From Zoogloea sp. (lineage in GTDB: Bacteria > Pseudomonadota > Gammaproteobacteria > Burkholderiales > Rhodocyclaceae): a DNA stretch of 64,000 nucleotides. Position numbers and translations under genes: made by a program. The stretch lies in contig NZ_JAQUVG010000004.1 of the NCBI RefSeq assembly GCF_028693495.1, positions 1-64,000 of the forward strand, read 5' to 3'. Shown piece after piece: positions 22,383 through 33,381 of this stretch (positions are counted from its first letter, which is position 1; each line of letters starts with the position of its first letter). A model generated the notes under the pieces. The model searched no databases. It was not told the DNA's origin and saw only the letters and a program-made list of their open reading frames with translations.

Positions 22383-22393
<11 letters not shown>
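21986..22393 (+). CDS. YraN/UPF0102 family endonuclease-like protein
   Basis: [50 protein letters not shown]; start at MAGEPD is an estimate. Confidence 0.92.
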
Positions 22394-24082
<1,689 letters not shown>

Positions 24083-24086
<4 letters not shown>

Positions 24087-24517
24087 ACAGACGTGACGCC
24101 CTTTTCGCCACTGGCGCCCTGATGATGGCGAGCACGGCCAAGGCCGCAGCCGACCACGCGCACCACCATCACCACGAAGGCACCCATCCCTGGCAGGCCG
24201 TACTCGACACCGCCGGCATCTGCATCGAGAAGGGTGAAATCTGCCTGACCCACTGCATCATGCTACTTGGCGAGGGAGACAAGGCGATGGCTGCCTGTGC
24301 AACCAGCGTCCGGGAAATGCTGGCCTCCTGCCGTGCCCTGATCACCCTGGCCGGTGCGGAATCCCGTTTTGCGCCCCAGCTGGCCGCCCTGTGCGTGGAT
24401 GTGTGCAAGGCCTGTGAAGCTGAATGCAAAAAGCATGCGGACAAGCACAAGGCCTGCCGTGAGTGCATGGAAAGCTGTGCTGAATGTGCCAAGGCCTGCA
24501 AGGCCAGACTGGCCTGA
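24083..24517 (+). CDS. Csp-like cysteine-rich four-helix copper-binding protein with Tat-like signal
   Basis: MNRRDALFATGALMM; HHHHHEG; CIEKGEICLTHC; CVDVCKACEAECKKHADKHKACRECMESCAECAKAC; ATGA overlap with dolP. Confidence 0.88.
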
Positions 24518-24539
24518 GCACTGCCTCCGCCGCATGCCC

Positions 24540-24564
24540 GGGGCCGTCATGACGGCCCCTTTTT
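24540..24564. terminator. Rho-independent terminator
   Basis: GGGGCCGTCATGACGGCCCC palindrome followed by TTTTT. Confidence 0.85.
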
Positions 24565-24998
24565 CATGAACGCCGGCGGACCACCAGTTCGGCGTGGCCC
24601 GTACCCGGATCCGTCGCCCGCCGGAAATCCCAGTCAGGCAGCAGGGCCAGCAGTACCTCCGCCGTGGTGCGGACGATGCAGCCGTAGCCCAGATGTCCTC
24701 CGCTGACCTGTCCCATATCGTCCGCCACGCTGCCGTGGAGATGGGCCCCGTCAGCGGAAAGGGAGCCCGCCAGGCCAAGCAGTTCCAGCTTGCCGGACAG
24801 GATCGTGGCTTCGGACGCTCCGGCGAAGCGCAGACTCACGGCCTGCAGGCTGCCCAGGCCCGATAGCACAAAGGCCGCCGACAGGCCTTCGGCAAACACG
24901 GCACACTCCAGGGCCCGACGCAGATCCTGGCCCGGGGTCAGGCGCAGGGGCCGCAGCATCAGCCCACCGTCCAGGGGCACTCCAGTCAAGGTCGCCAT
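24564..24998 (-). CDS. PPC/DUF296 domain protein
   Basis: LMLRPLRLTPGQDLRRALECAVFAEGLSAAFVLSGLGSLQAVSLRFAG...LHGSVADDMGQVSGGHL. Confidence 0.85.
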   Translation of the reverse strand: MATLTGVPLDGGLMLRPLRLTPGQDLRRALECAVFAEGLSAAFVLSGLGSLQAVSLRFAGASEATILSGKLELLGLAGSLSADGAHLHGSVADDMGQVSGGHLGYGCIVRTTAEVLLALLPDWDFRRATDPGTGHAELVVRRRS

Positions 24999-25453
24999 TC
25001 TTCCCTCCACAGCCGATCCAGTTCGGCCTGTTCCGCTCCGTCCGGATCGCCAATGAAATAGGGCGGGCGTTCACTCTGGAGCACCTTGCCCAGAAGCCGT
25101 CCGCTGGCGGGCGCAAACACCACCACCAGGTTGTTCTCGTAACAGTCATGGGCCTTGCAGGCCGCCACCAGGCGATACTCCCCGCCCCCGATCCTGACCG
25201 GACGGACAGGCACTCCAGGCCCCTCCAGCCGGGCCAGCCAGCGCTCGCGGCGTGACTCTCCCAAGGCCCGGTGATAGGCCTTGCGAAATGCCTTGTCCGC
25301 GAGCATCTGGGGAGGATAGACGTCCTTGCCGGCGAAGGACGCAGCTGCGGCCTCTGCTGGCCTGCCCGCCTGGCGGAGTTCATGCGCCGGGAAGTCAGCA
25401 GCCACGGCGCCCTTCGCAAGCAGCAGCACGAACACGGAACACAGCAGTTTCAT
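24986..25453 (-). CDS. Ivy-family C-type lysozyme inhibitor
   Basis: Signal peptide; FRKAYHRALG...LVAACKAHDCYENNLVVVFAP. Confidence 0.85.
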   Translation of the reverse strand: MKLLCSVFVLLLAKGAVAADFPAHELRQAGRPAEAAAASFAGKDVYPPQMLADKAFRKAYHRALGESRRERWLARLEGPGVPVRPVRIGGGEYRLVAACKAHDCYENNLVVVFAPASGRLLGKVLQSERPPYFIGDPDGAEQAELDRLWREEWRP

Positions 25454-25616
25454 GGGAGAGCCTCCGCTGAGCTGGATTCCATGAGCCTGACATCCGGAAG
25501 ATCGAAAATCAAGACATCTCTCCGGCCTCACCCAGGACCCGGCGCCGTTCGGGCTTCCTGGTCCGGGTGACGGTCAGGCGCACGCGTGCGTCATGGCCTC
25601 GCCACCCTGCAGCCCC

Positions 25617-26063
25617 TCACGAAGCGGAGAGCCTGCGCTGGAGCCAGCGCATCAGGCGTCCCAGCAAGGGCAGCTTGGCATACAGCTCTTCCCCTGTATC
25701 CCAGTAATCCCGGTGGACCTGCACCCGGCCGTCACCCGCAAAGACCAGATGGGTGGCGCCCCGGACCCGCTGGGTTTCTCCCTCCCTCCAGCCCTTGAAG
25801 CGGAAGCGGAACTCCCAGGCCAGCCAGGCTTCCTGCCCCTGAGCCATCTGACCCGTGACACGGAAGCGGGGCTCATGGACCTGCTCATACATGTGGCGGA
25901 ACACCCCCTCGATGGCCGGCAGGCCCTGTACTTCATTGAAGGGATCCTTGAAGGCGGCATCCGGTGCATACACCTCGGCAATCCGGCCCAGGCCGTCAGG
26001 GGACAGGTTCTCGTAGAAGGACACCACCCGTGCCACCGGGGCCGGATCAGCGAAGGCGCTCAC
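25617..26063 (-). CDS. Nuclear transport factor 2-like (SnoaL-like) protein
   Basis: VVSFYENLSPDGLGRIAEVYAPDAAFKDPFNEVQG. Confidence 0.87.
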   Translation of the reverse strand: MSAFADPAPVARVVSFYENLSPDGLGRIAEVYAPDAAFKDPFNEVQGLPAIEGVFRHMYEQVHEPRFRVTGQMAQGQEAWLAWEFRFRFKGWREGETQRVRGATHLVFAGDGRVQVHRDYWDTGEELYAKLPLLGRLMRWLQRRLSAS

Positions 26064-26845
26064 AACCCGGTCCCCCGGCTGATCAGACGGAAATACCAGC
26101 GTGCGGGGAGCAGACGCATCAGCTTGAGGACACCCGTGAAACGCTTCGGAAAATGGATCTCGAAGCCCCCCCGGGCAAAACCCTTGACGATGCGCTGCGC
26201 AGCATCGGCCGCCGTGAGCAGGGCCGGCATCTCGAAGTCGTTCTGGGCGGTGAGCGGTGTGGCGACGAAGCCCGGGTTGATCAGGAAGACCGACACCCCC
26301 TTGGGGGCCAGATCCAGGTAGAGGGTTTCAGCAAAATTGATCAGCGCCGCCTTGCTCGGCCCATAGGCCAGGGCCCGGGGCAAGCCCCGGTAGCCGGCCA
26401 CGCTGCCCACGATGGCCAGCGCGCCGTGCCCCTGGAGCAGCAGTTGGGGGAGTACCGCCGCCGCCCCGTCCATCACGCCGAGCAGGTTGGTGTGCACCGT
26501 ATGGCGTGCGTTGTCGGTGGTGAGCTCCCAGGCCCGCAGGGGTTCATAGGTACCGGCGTTGAAGATCACCAGGTCCACCCCACCCCAGGCATCGAGGATT
26601 TCCATCAGGGCCGGAGTGAACGCCCCCGCGTCGGTGACATCCATGGGAAGCGCCAGGGCATCCCGCAGGTCGGCGCACAGGTGACGGAGGCGCTCCCCAT
26701 TGCGGGCCGACAGGGCCAGACGTGCGCCCCGGCTGTTGAGCTCCACAGCGAGGGCGGCTCCGATGCCGGTGGACGCACCCACGATCCAGACCCGGCGGTC
26801 CTGCCAGTCAGTGATCGGCGTGTTGAGGGGGGCAAACCAGGACAT
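26060..26845 (-). CDS. SDR family oxidoreductase
   Basis: VWIVGASTGIGAALAVELN...AYGPSKAALINFAETLYLDL; 4-nt overlap with downstream gene. Confidence 0.92.
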   Translation of the reverse strand: MSWFAPLNTPITDWQDRRVWIVGASTGIGAALAVELNSRGARLALSARNGERLRHLCADLRDALALPMDVTDAGAFTPALMEILDAWGGVDLVIFNAGTYEPLRAWELTTDNARHTVHTNLLGVMDGAAAVLPQLLLQGHGALAIVGSVAGYRGLPRALAYGPSKAALINFAETLYLDLAPKGVSVFLINPGFVATPLTAQNDFEMPALLTAADAAQRIVKGFARGGFEIHFPKRFTGVLKLMRLLPARWYFRLISRGTGL

Positions 26846-26847
26846 GC

Positions 26848-27375
26848 CTACTCCCGTTTGGTGAAGCTCAGACTGACTTCGCCCAGCCGGAAGCCAAACT
26901 TGCTCATCACCGAGCGGTTGAGCATCACCTTGTCGTCCATCAGGAACATCCAGTCGTCGAAGTCCACGTTGTAAACCTTGCCGTCCACCGGCAGGGCCAG
27001 CACGTACTTCCAGCGTAGCGCATTGCCATGGGCTTCGCCCTGGGCCTCGCCGACCACATCGTCCGCCCGGCCGGTGTAGCGATGGGCATCGTGCTTGGTC
27101 ACGGTCCACACCCGCCGCTGGGTGGTGCCGTCGGAGTAGGTGAAACGCTCGTCCAGGGTACCGACATTGCCTTCCCAGCGGGCCGCGATCTCCACATGGA
27201 AGCGCTTGACCACCTTGCCCGAACGATCCTGGAACATCCCGTGGGCATCCAGTGTGCCGTTGAAATAGCGGGCCAGATCCAGCTCGGGTTTTTCGGCGGC
27301 ATAGTCAGTGGTGTTGACTGACGCACAGCCTCCCAGGCCAATGACACCAGCCAGCAACAGTGCGATCTTGCTCAT
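26848..27375 (-). CDS. DUF3833 family lipoprotein
   Basis: Lipobox GLGGCAS; LDLARYFNGTLDAHGMFQDRSGKVVKRFHVEI. Confidence 0.88.
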   Translation of the reverse strand: MSKIALLLAGVIGLGGCASVNTTDYAAEKPELDLARYFNGTLDAHGMFQDRSGKVVKRFHVEIAARWEGNVGTLDERFTYSDGTTQRRVWTVTKHDAHRYTGRADDVVGEAQGEAHGNALRWKYVLALPVDGKVYNVDFDDWMFLMDDKVMLNRSVMSKFGFRLGEVSLSFTKRE

Positions 27376-27401
27376 GAAGGGTTCTCCGGGGAATCAGGGT
27401 T

Positions 27402-28640
27402 CTAGATGGATTTCCTCAGGCGCCACAGGGCCACCCCTGCCACAAGCTTGAGGATCAGCGGCAATACGGCATAAACACCAGCCAGAGCACTCAGGGCCGC
27501 CGGATCCCGGCTGCCCGGCACGTAGCCCAGGCTCCCCAGGAGGGGAAGCGCAAGACCGGCAGCGAGCGCCAGATTGGCCTTGGTCACGAAAGTCCACCAG
27601 CCGAAGCACGCCCCTGCCCTGCCCGCCTCACGGACGGCCAGCTGATCTGCCAGCAGGGCCGGCGGGAGCGCCAGATCCGCACCCAGGGCAAGGCCAGACA
27701 GGACACAGAGCACCAGATAAGGCTTCACATCCCCCGGCCCGAGGGTCCAGGCCCAGGCAAAGACCACCACCGCCAGCCCCATGCCCGCCAGCCACGCCAG
27801 GGGTTTGCCGAGACGCCGGGCCAGGCGCACCCACAGGGGAAGTCCGGCGGCCCCCGCGGTGAAGTAAGCCGCGAGAAAGAGACCGGCGAGATCCTCCCGC
27901 TGAATCACGTCGGCCACGAAGAACAGGACCGTGGACGCCGGGACTGCCGCCGCAATCCCATTGAGGGCAAAGACACCCAGCAAGGCCGCGAAGGAGCGAT
28001 CAGTCAGCGCCCGCCGCAGGGCCGGCCAGGCGGCCTCGGCCGAGGCTGGGTGCCGCTCCCCTACCGGCAGGGGTGGAAGGCAGACCAGGGCGAGCAGGAC
28101 CGCGCCGGCCGCAAAGAGCCACCCGGTCCACGCCAGCCCCTCCCTCAGCGTGTCGCCGAGCAGACCCGGCAAGGCCGCAGCCAGCACCACACCCATCAGC
28201 CCAAAGCCTTCCCGGCTGGCCACGAGGCGCGTACGGCCATCGGAATCCCCGCCCAGCTCAGCCCCCCAGGCAGAGTGGTTGATGGCAGCGACCGAGTACG
28301 CCAGGGTCACCAGCACCAGCAGGCTCGCCAGCCACACCGGCCCCGCCCCCGCCGGCGGCGCCAGCAGTCCTGTCATGCCCAGGGCCAGCAGGGGCAAAGC
28401 CACGAGCACCAGGATCTTGCGGGACAGCCAGCGATCCGATGCCCAGCCGATGAAAGGATCCGCCAGGGCATCCACGCTGCGCGTGGCCAGGAGGATGCCC
28501 CCCACCAGGCCCAGACTCAGTCCAGGCTGATCGGCATACAGCTTGGGGACATGCACATAGACCGGCAGAGCGGCAAAAGCCAGCGGCAACCCAAGCAGCC
28601 CATAACGCAGTGTCGGCGGAGCCGGTCGCTCGTCCCTCAC
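27402..28640 (-). CDS. MFS transporter
   Basis: 12-TM-like protein; RSVDALADPFIGWASDRW. Confidence 0.9.
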   Translation of the reverse strand: MRDERPAPPTLRYGLLGLPLAFAALPVYVHVPKLYADQPGLSLGLVGGILLATRSVDALADPFIGWASDRWLSRKILVLVALPLLALGMTGLLAPPAGAGPVWLASLLVLVTLAYSVAAINHSAWGAELGGDSDGRTRLVASREGFGLMGVVLAAALPGLLGDTLREGLAWTGWLFAAGAVLLALVCLPPLPVGERHPASAEAAWPALRRALTDRSFAALLGVFALNGIAAAVPASTVLFFVADVIQREDLAGLFLAAYFTAGAAGLPLWVRLARRLGKPLAWLAGMGLAVVVFAWAWTLGPGDVKPYLVLCVLSGLALGADLALPPALLADQLAVREAGRAGACFGWWTFVTKANLALAAGLALPLLGSLGYVPGSRDPAALSALAGVYAVLPLILKLVAGVALWRLRKSI

Positions 28641-29176
28641 GCTGGCAGGCCCAGGAGACGGCTGCGCAAGGCCGGCACGCGCGTCCGGACATCCAGCCAG
28701 ATGGCAAAGAAGGCCCGGGCGAAGGCCGGATCAAGCACTTCACCGGACAGGCGGCCCTGATGGTAAAACACCGCCCCCCGGCCCGGCAGATGAACCCCCA
28801 CGATGGTTTCGCCCGCCGCCACATCGGGGAAAACCCGCTCCAGCTCGACCTTCCAGCGGCTCAGGCGGGCTTCGTCCGCGCCGCCCAGGCGGCGCATTTC
28901 GTCCAGGCTGGTAGCCACCAGGGTCGCCCGGGAAAATCCCCGGGCGTAGTTCAAGGCCAGCGCATAGGGCTGATCGTCCCGGTAATCGCTGCCAGCCACC
29001 CAGAGCGTCGCATCGTAGAGCCGCAGCCCCAGGAAACTGGTCTCTCCCTTGCCCAGGGGCTTCCAGCCGGCGGACAGCGCCCGGACGGGCTCGGGCAGGC
29101 TGGCCGACGCGGCCCCTCCAAAGGCCAGGCAGGCCACCCCCAGCAGGCAAAGCAGGGCTCTACGCAGGGTTTTCAT
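28637..29176 (-). CDS. Chalcone isomerase-like family protein
   Basis: Signal peptide; LGLRLYDATLWVAG; LNYARGFSRATLVATSLDEMRRLG. Confidence 0.82.
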   Translation of the reverse strand: MKTLRRALLCLLGVACLAFGGAASASLPEPVRALSAGWKPLGKGETSFLGLRLYDATLWVAGSDYRDDQPYALALNYARGFSRATLVATSLDEMRRLGGADEARLSRWKVELERVFPDVAAGETIVGVHLPGRGAVFYHQGRLSGEVLDPAFARAFFAIWLDVRTRVPALRSRLLGLPA

Positions 29177-30389
29177 GATGCAGCTGGAACTGATGGACAT
29201 CCACGCTGCCCGCCCGGAACCCGGCCTCGCAATACGCCAGGTAGAAACGCCACAGACGGACGAAACGCTCGTCATACCCCAGGCTGCGGGTCTGGATCAG
29301 GGTTGCTTCAAACCCCTCCCGCCAGCGGACCAGGGTTTCTGCATAATCCAGCCCGAAGGCCCGATCCCCGGCCACTGCCAGACCGGCCCTGCGGGCGTGG
29401 CGCACGAATACGGCGGGGCTCGGCAGCATGCCGCCGGGAAAGACATAGCGCTGGATGAAGTCAGTGCCCTTGCGGTAGCTGGCAAACAGTTCGTTGGCGA
29501 TCGTGATGACCTGGATCACTGCCCGGCCCCCCGGCTTGAGCCGCTCCCGGATCTGACGGAAATAGCCCGGCCAGAAACGTTCGCCCACGGCCTCCAGCAT
29601 CTCGATGGAGACGATGTGGTCGTACTGGCCGCGCACGTCCCGGTAGTCGCATAGCTCGAAGTCCGCCCGGTCGGCCCAGCCCCCCTCCTCGGCCCGCTGG
29701 CGGGCCCAGGCCAGCTGCTCCCTTGACAGGGTCAGCCCCAGCACCCGGCAGCCATATTCGGTGGTCGCCACCTCGGCAAAGCCTCCCCAGCCACACCCGA
29801 TCTCGAGGATCGTCTGACCTGGCGTCGGGGCCAGCTGATCGAGGATATGGCGATACTTGCGCAGCTGAGCCGACTCCAGATCATCCCGGGGGCCCAGCTC
29901 CAGGGCGCTGGAGTAGGTCATCGTCCGGTCCAGCCAGAGGCGGTAGAAATCATTGCCCAGATCATAATGGGCTTCGATGTTGCGCTTCGAGCCGGCCCGG
30001 GTATTGGCCCGCAGCAGGTGGGTCAGGCGATGCCCCAGCAGGCGCCAGACCTTGCCATGAATGGCATTGGCCAGGGGCGCCCGGTTGCGGGCGAGGAGCG
30101 TGAGCAACGCGGGCAGGTTGTCGGTGTGCCAGTCACCCGCCATCCAGGCTTCGGCAAAACCGATGTCCCCCTTGGCCAGGATGTCGTCAAAGACCTCCTC
30201 GTCGGCCACGGACATGTGGGCAACGCAGGGACCCTGCCCGACCTTCCTCGACATTCCGTTGGGCAGGGTTACGTCCAGGCTGCCTCCCTGGATGCTGTCG
30301 AGCAGTCCCAGGACCAGCCGGGTGCCCCGGCGGAGGTGGGCGACAGTGTCGGCGGTTGCTCCGACGATGTTTTCATCGAGCCTGTTCAT
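29160..30389 (-). CDS. Cyclopropane-fatty-acyl-phospholipid synthase family SAM methyltransferase
   Basis: NIEAHYDLGNDFYRLWLDRTMTYSSA; ILEIGCGWGGFAEVA; SIEMLEAVGERFWPGYF. Confidence 0.95.
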   Translation of the reverse strand: MNRLDENIVGATADTVAHLRRGTRLVLGLLDSIQGGSLDVTLPNGMSRKVGQGPCVAHMSVADEEVFDDILAKGDIGFAEAWMAGDWHTDNLPALLTLLARNRAPLANAIHGKVWRLLGHRLTHLLRANTRAGSKRNIEAHYDLGNDFYRLWLDRTMTYSSALELGPRDDLESAQLRKYRHILDQLAPTPGQTILEIGCGWGGFAEVATTEYGCRVLGLTLSREQLAWARQRAEEGGWADRADFELCDYRDVRGQYDHIVSIEMLEAVGERFWPGYFRQIRERLKPGGRAVIQVITIANELFASYRKGTDFIQRYVFPGGMLPSPAVFVRHARRAGLAVAGDRAFGLDYAETLVRWREGFEATLIQTRSLGYDERFVRLWRFYLAYCEAGFRAGSVDVHQFQLHHENPA

Positions 30390-31159
30390 GAAGAGATCTC
30401 CTCGGCCGGGGGCAAGGGTTTGCGGAAGAAGGGAACACGCTTGAGGGCCAGGCGCAAGGCCTGCCAGTGGATGCGGAACATCACGCCGAATGTCATCAGG
30501 GGAAGACGGGCCAGCCAGCGCAGGAGGACCGCGCCCGCCAGGGGCTCCTCCCGACCGGACAGGCGGGTGGCCAGCTGGCAGTGATCCCCCTCCCAGTAAT
30601 CGATGGCAGTATTCACCACCCCCCCCTGCCGGTCAAAACGGAAGCGGTACTCGCCCCTGACCGGAAAAAAGGGCGATACGTGAAAGATCTTGCAGGCCCG
30701 CAGCTCATCTCCGGCCGTGATGGGCCGCCGGTCCGGATGGGCCACCAGGTAGTTGTGGCGCTCGCCAAAGGTGTTGCTCACCTCCGCCAGCACGGCGCGG
30801 AGACGCCCCGAGCGGTCGTGACAGAACCAGAAACTGACCGGGTTGAACAGGTAGCCGAACATCCTCGGCATGGTCTGCAGAACCACCTCACCATCCGCCT
30901 CATGGACCCCCTGCCCCGCCAGCAGATCGCGGATCCAGGGCAGCAGCGGCGAACCATCCCGGGCACCATGGTCCCGGTTGTGGAGTCCGAACACATGGGC
31001 ACGGTTGACCCCGAGCAGCGGAACCCGGAGCGTGTCCAGCTGGCTCAGTGGCACCCGCAGCGTGGCCAGGGGATAAGTGAAGCGGTTGTGTGCCGGCCGG
31101 GTCCGTTCGTGCATCACCGCACCGAAACAGACCACCGGAGTGAAGGCGCCGCCGCTCAT
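30386..31159 (-). CDS. DUF1365 family protein
   Basis: VMHERTRPAHNRFTYPLATLRV; GYLFNPVSFWFCHDRSG; EVSNTFGERHNYLV. Confidence 0.93.
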   Translation of the reverse strand: MSGGAFTPVVCFGAVMHERTRPAHNRFTYPLATLRVPLSQLDTLRVPLLGVNRAHVFGLHNRDHGARDGSPLLPWIRDLLAGQGVHEADGEVVLQTMPRMFGYLFNPVSFWFCHDRSGRLRAVLAEVSNTFGERHNYLVAHPDRRPITAGDELRACKIFHVSPFFPVRGEYRFRFDRQGGVVNTAIDYWEGDHCQLATRLSGREEPLAGAVLLRWLARLPLMTFGVMFRIHWQALRLALKRVPFFRKPLPPAEEISS

Positions 31160-32499
31160 CCCGCCTGTGCCACCGGACAGGCCTGGCCACCCTGCCAGGG
31201 GGCCCGTACGCCCATGGCATTGACTACGGCCAGCGCAGACTTGAGACCATCCTCGTGGAAGCCATAGCCGGTCCAGGCGCCTGCAAACCAGGTATTGCGT
31301 GCGCCTTGCAGGGAAGGCAGGCGGCCCTGGGCATCGATGGCCGCCTGGTCGAACACCGGATGGGCGTAACTGAAACGCCCATGCACATGTTCGGGGCGGG
31401 GCTCCACCAGGGGATTGAGGGACACCACCACGGGGGTTTCGACCGGCAGGGGCTGCAGGCGGTTGAGCAGGTAGGAAACGGACACCGGGCGCTCCCCGGG
31501 AGCGCCATGGCCGGACAGGTAGTTCCAGGCAGACCACACGCTCCTGCGCCGGGGCAGCAGGCGTGGATCAGTGTGCAGCCAGGCGTCATTGGACTGATAT
31601 TTCACGGCTCCCAGCAGGCGACGCTCCTCCGGGGCAGTGCCCTTGCCGAGGATCGCCAGGGTCTGGTCCGAGTGACAGGCAAAGACGATCTCGTCGAAGC
31701 GCTCCCGGCCATCACGGGACTCGACCCAGACGCCCCCCCCGTCCTCCCTCAGAACCCCCGTCACCGGCCTGGCAACACGGACATCACCAATCCCGTCCAG
31801 CAGCTTGCGCACATAGGTGCGGGCACCATTCCTGACCGTGTACCAGGTCGGACGGTCAAAGATCTGCAGCAGCCCGTGGTTATGGCAGAAGCGCACGAAG
31901 GTGGCCAGCGGATACGCCATCATGGTCCGGGTCGAGCAGCTCCAGATCGCGGCCGCCATCGGGATCAGGTACCAGTCCCGGAAAGCCTGGCCATAGTCGT
32001 GGACTGTCAGGTAGTCACCCAGAGCAATGTCCGGACAAGTCCCTTCCCGTGCCATCCGGGTGGTTTCGCGGTTGAAGCGGCGGATATCGCCAAGCATGCC
32101 CCAGAAGGCCGGACGGGCCAGATTGCTGCGCTGGGCAAACAGGCTGGCCAGATCGCTTCCGGCCCACTCCAGCTCCGGCGTGCTGAGGCTCACGCCAAAG
32201 GACATCTCGCTCTCGACGGACTCCACCTCCAGCAGGCTGAACAGGGCACACAGGTTGGGGTAAGTACGCCGGTTGAATACCAGGAATCCCGTATCCACTG
32301 GAAAACACTGACCGTCCACCTCCACATCCACGGTGTTGGTGTGGCCACCCACGTAGCTTCCGGCCTCATAGAGCACGACTTCATGCTCCCGGCTGAGGAG
32401 CCAGGCCGCGGCCAGGCCGGAGATTCCCCCTCCCACCACGGCGATGCGGCGGGCTTTCGAGCCCCGTGCTTTCAGTCGATCCGGGTTTCCACGATCCAT
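31156..32499 (-). CDS. NAD(P)/FAD-dependent oxidoreductase (amine oxidase-like)
   Basis: IAVVGGGISGLAAAWLLSREHEVVLYEAGSYVGGHTNTVDVEVDGQCFPVDTGFLVFNRRTYPNL. Confidence 0.94.
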   Translation of the reverse strand: MDRGNPDRLKARGSKARRIAVVGGGISGLAAAWLLSREHEVVLYEAGSYVGGHTNTVDVEVDGQCFPVDTGFLVFNRRTYPNLCALFSLLEVESVESEMSFGVSLSTPELEWAGSDLASLFAQRSNLARPAFWGMLGDIRRFNRETTRMAREGTCPDIALGDYLTVHDYGQAFRDWYLIPMAAAIWSCSTRTMMAYPLATFVRFCHNHGLLQIFDRPTWYTVRNGARTYVRKLLDGIGDVRVARPVTGVLREDGGGVWVESRDGRERFDEIVFACHSDQTLAILGKGTAPEERRLLGAVKYQSNDAWLHTDPRLLPRRRSVWSAWNYLSGHGAPGERPVSVSYLLNRLQPLPVETPVVVSLNPLVEPRPEHVHGRFSYAHPVFDQAAIDAQGRLPSLQGARNTWFAGAWTGYGFHEDGLKSALAVVNAMGVRAPWQGGQACPVAQAG

Positions 32500-32520
32500 A
32501 TCAGGCTCCCTGTAGGCGGC

Positions 32521-33321
32521 TCAGCCGTTGCTGCCTTCGATGAAGGCGTAAGCAGAATGATTGTGGATGGATTCAAAGTTCTCCGACTCGATGGTCCAGC
32601 GGGCAATGCACGGCTCAGCCTTCAGGCGCAAGGCCACATCGCGGACCAGATCCTCCACGAACTTGGGGTTGTCGTAAGCGCGCTCGGTCACCCATTTCTC
32701 ATCCGGGCGCTTGAGCAGGCCGAAGACCTCGCAGGAAGCCTCCTCCTCGGCAATCCGGACCAGCCTCTCCAGACTCATCTGATCCCGCAGCACAGCGGTC
32801 AGGGTCAGATGGGAGCGCTGGTTGTGGGCACCATACTCGGAAATCTTCTTGGAGCAGGGGCACAGGCTGGTCACCGGAACCACCACCTGCAGGCTGACTT
32901 CGGCCTCCCGGCCAAAGGCTTTCTCGATGGTGATGGATGCGTCCATGTCGAGCAGGCTTTCCACACCGGAGACCGGCGCCTGCTTGCGGACGAAGAAGGG
33001 AAAACGCATGTGGATGCGTCCCGCCGGGGCGCCCAGATGGACCAGGGTATCGTTCATCATCACCTGCAGCTCGGTCAGATCGAGCGGGCCCCGTTCGGTC
33101 TCCAGGATTTCCACGAACCGGGACATGTGCGTGCCTTTCACCTCCGGCGGAAGGAAGACCGTCATTTCCAGGGTGGCGACGGTGGGCTGGACACGGCCCT
33201 GACCGTCGCGCAGGCTGATGGGATAACGCAAGCCACGCACGCCGACTCGCTGGATCGCCAGCTGGCGCAGATCTTCGGAAGCCTGAATGTCGGGGAGGTG
33301 GAATTTCTCGGGCGCGTTCAT
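32521..33321 (-). CDS. folE2: GTP cyclohydrolase FolE2
   Basis: VTSLCPCSKKISEYGAHNQRSHLTL motif. Confidence 0.94.
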   Translation of the reverse strand: MNAPEKFHLPDIQASEDLRQLAIQRVGVRGLRYPISLRDGQGRVQPTVATLEMTVFLPPEVKGTHMSRFVEILETERGPLDLTELQVMMNDTLVHLGAPAGRIHMRFPFFVRKQAPVSGVESLLDMDASITIEKAFGREAEVSLQVVVPVTSLCPCSKKISEYGAHNQRSHLTLTAVLRDQMSLERLVRIAEEEASCEVFGLLKRPDEKWVTERAYDNPKFVEDLVRDVALRLKAEPCIARWTIESENFESIHNHSAYAFIEGSNG

Positions 33322-33381
33322 GGGCGTCTCTCCTGTCGGAAGCGGGGCTGGGGCAATGGGAAGGGGGAGGTAATCTGCAAC

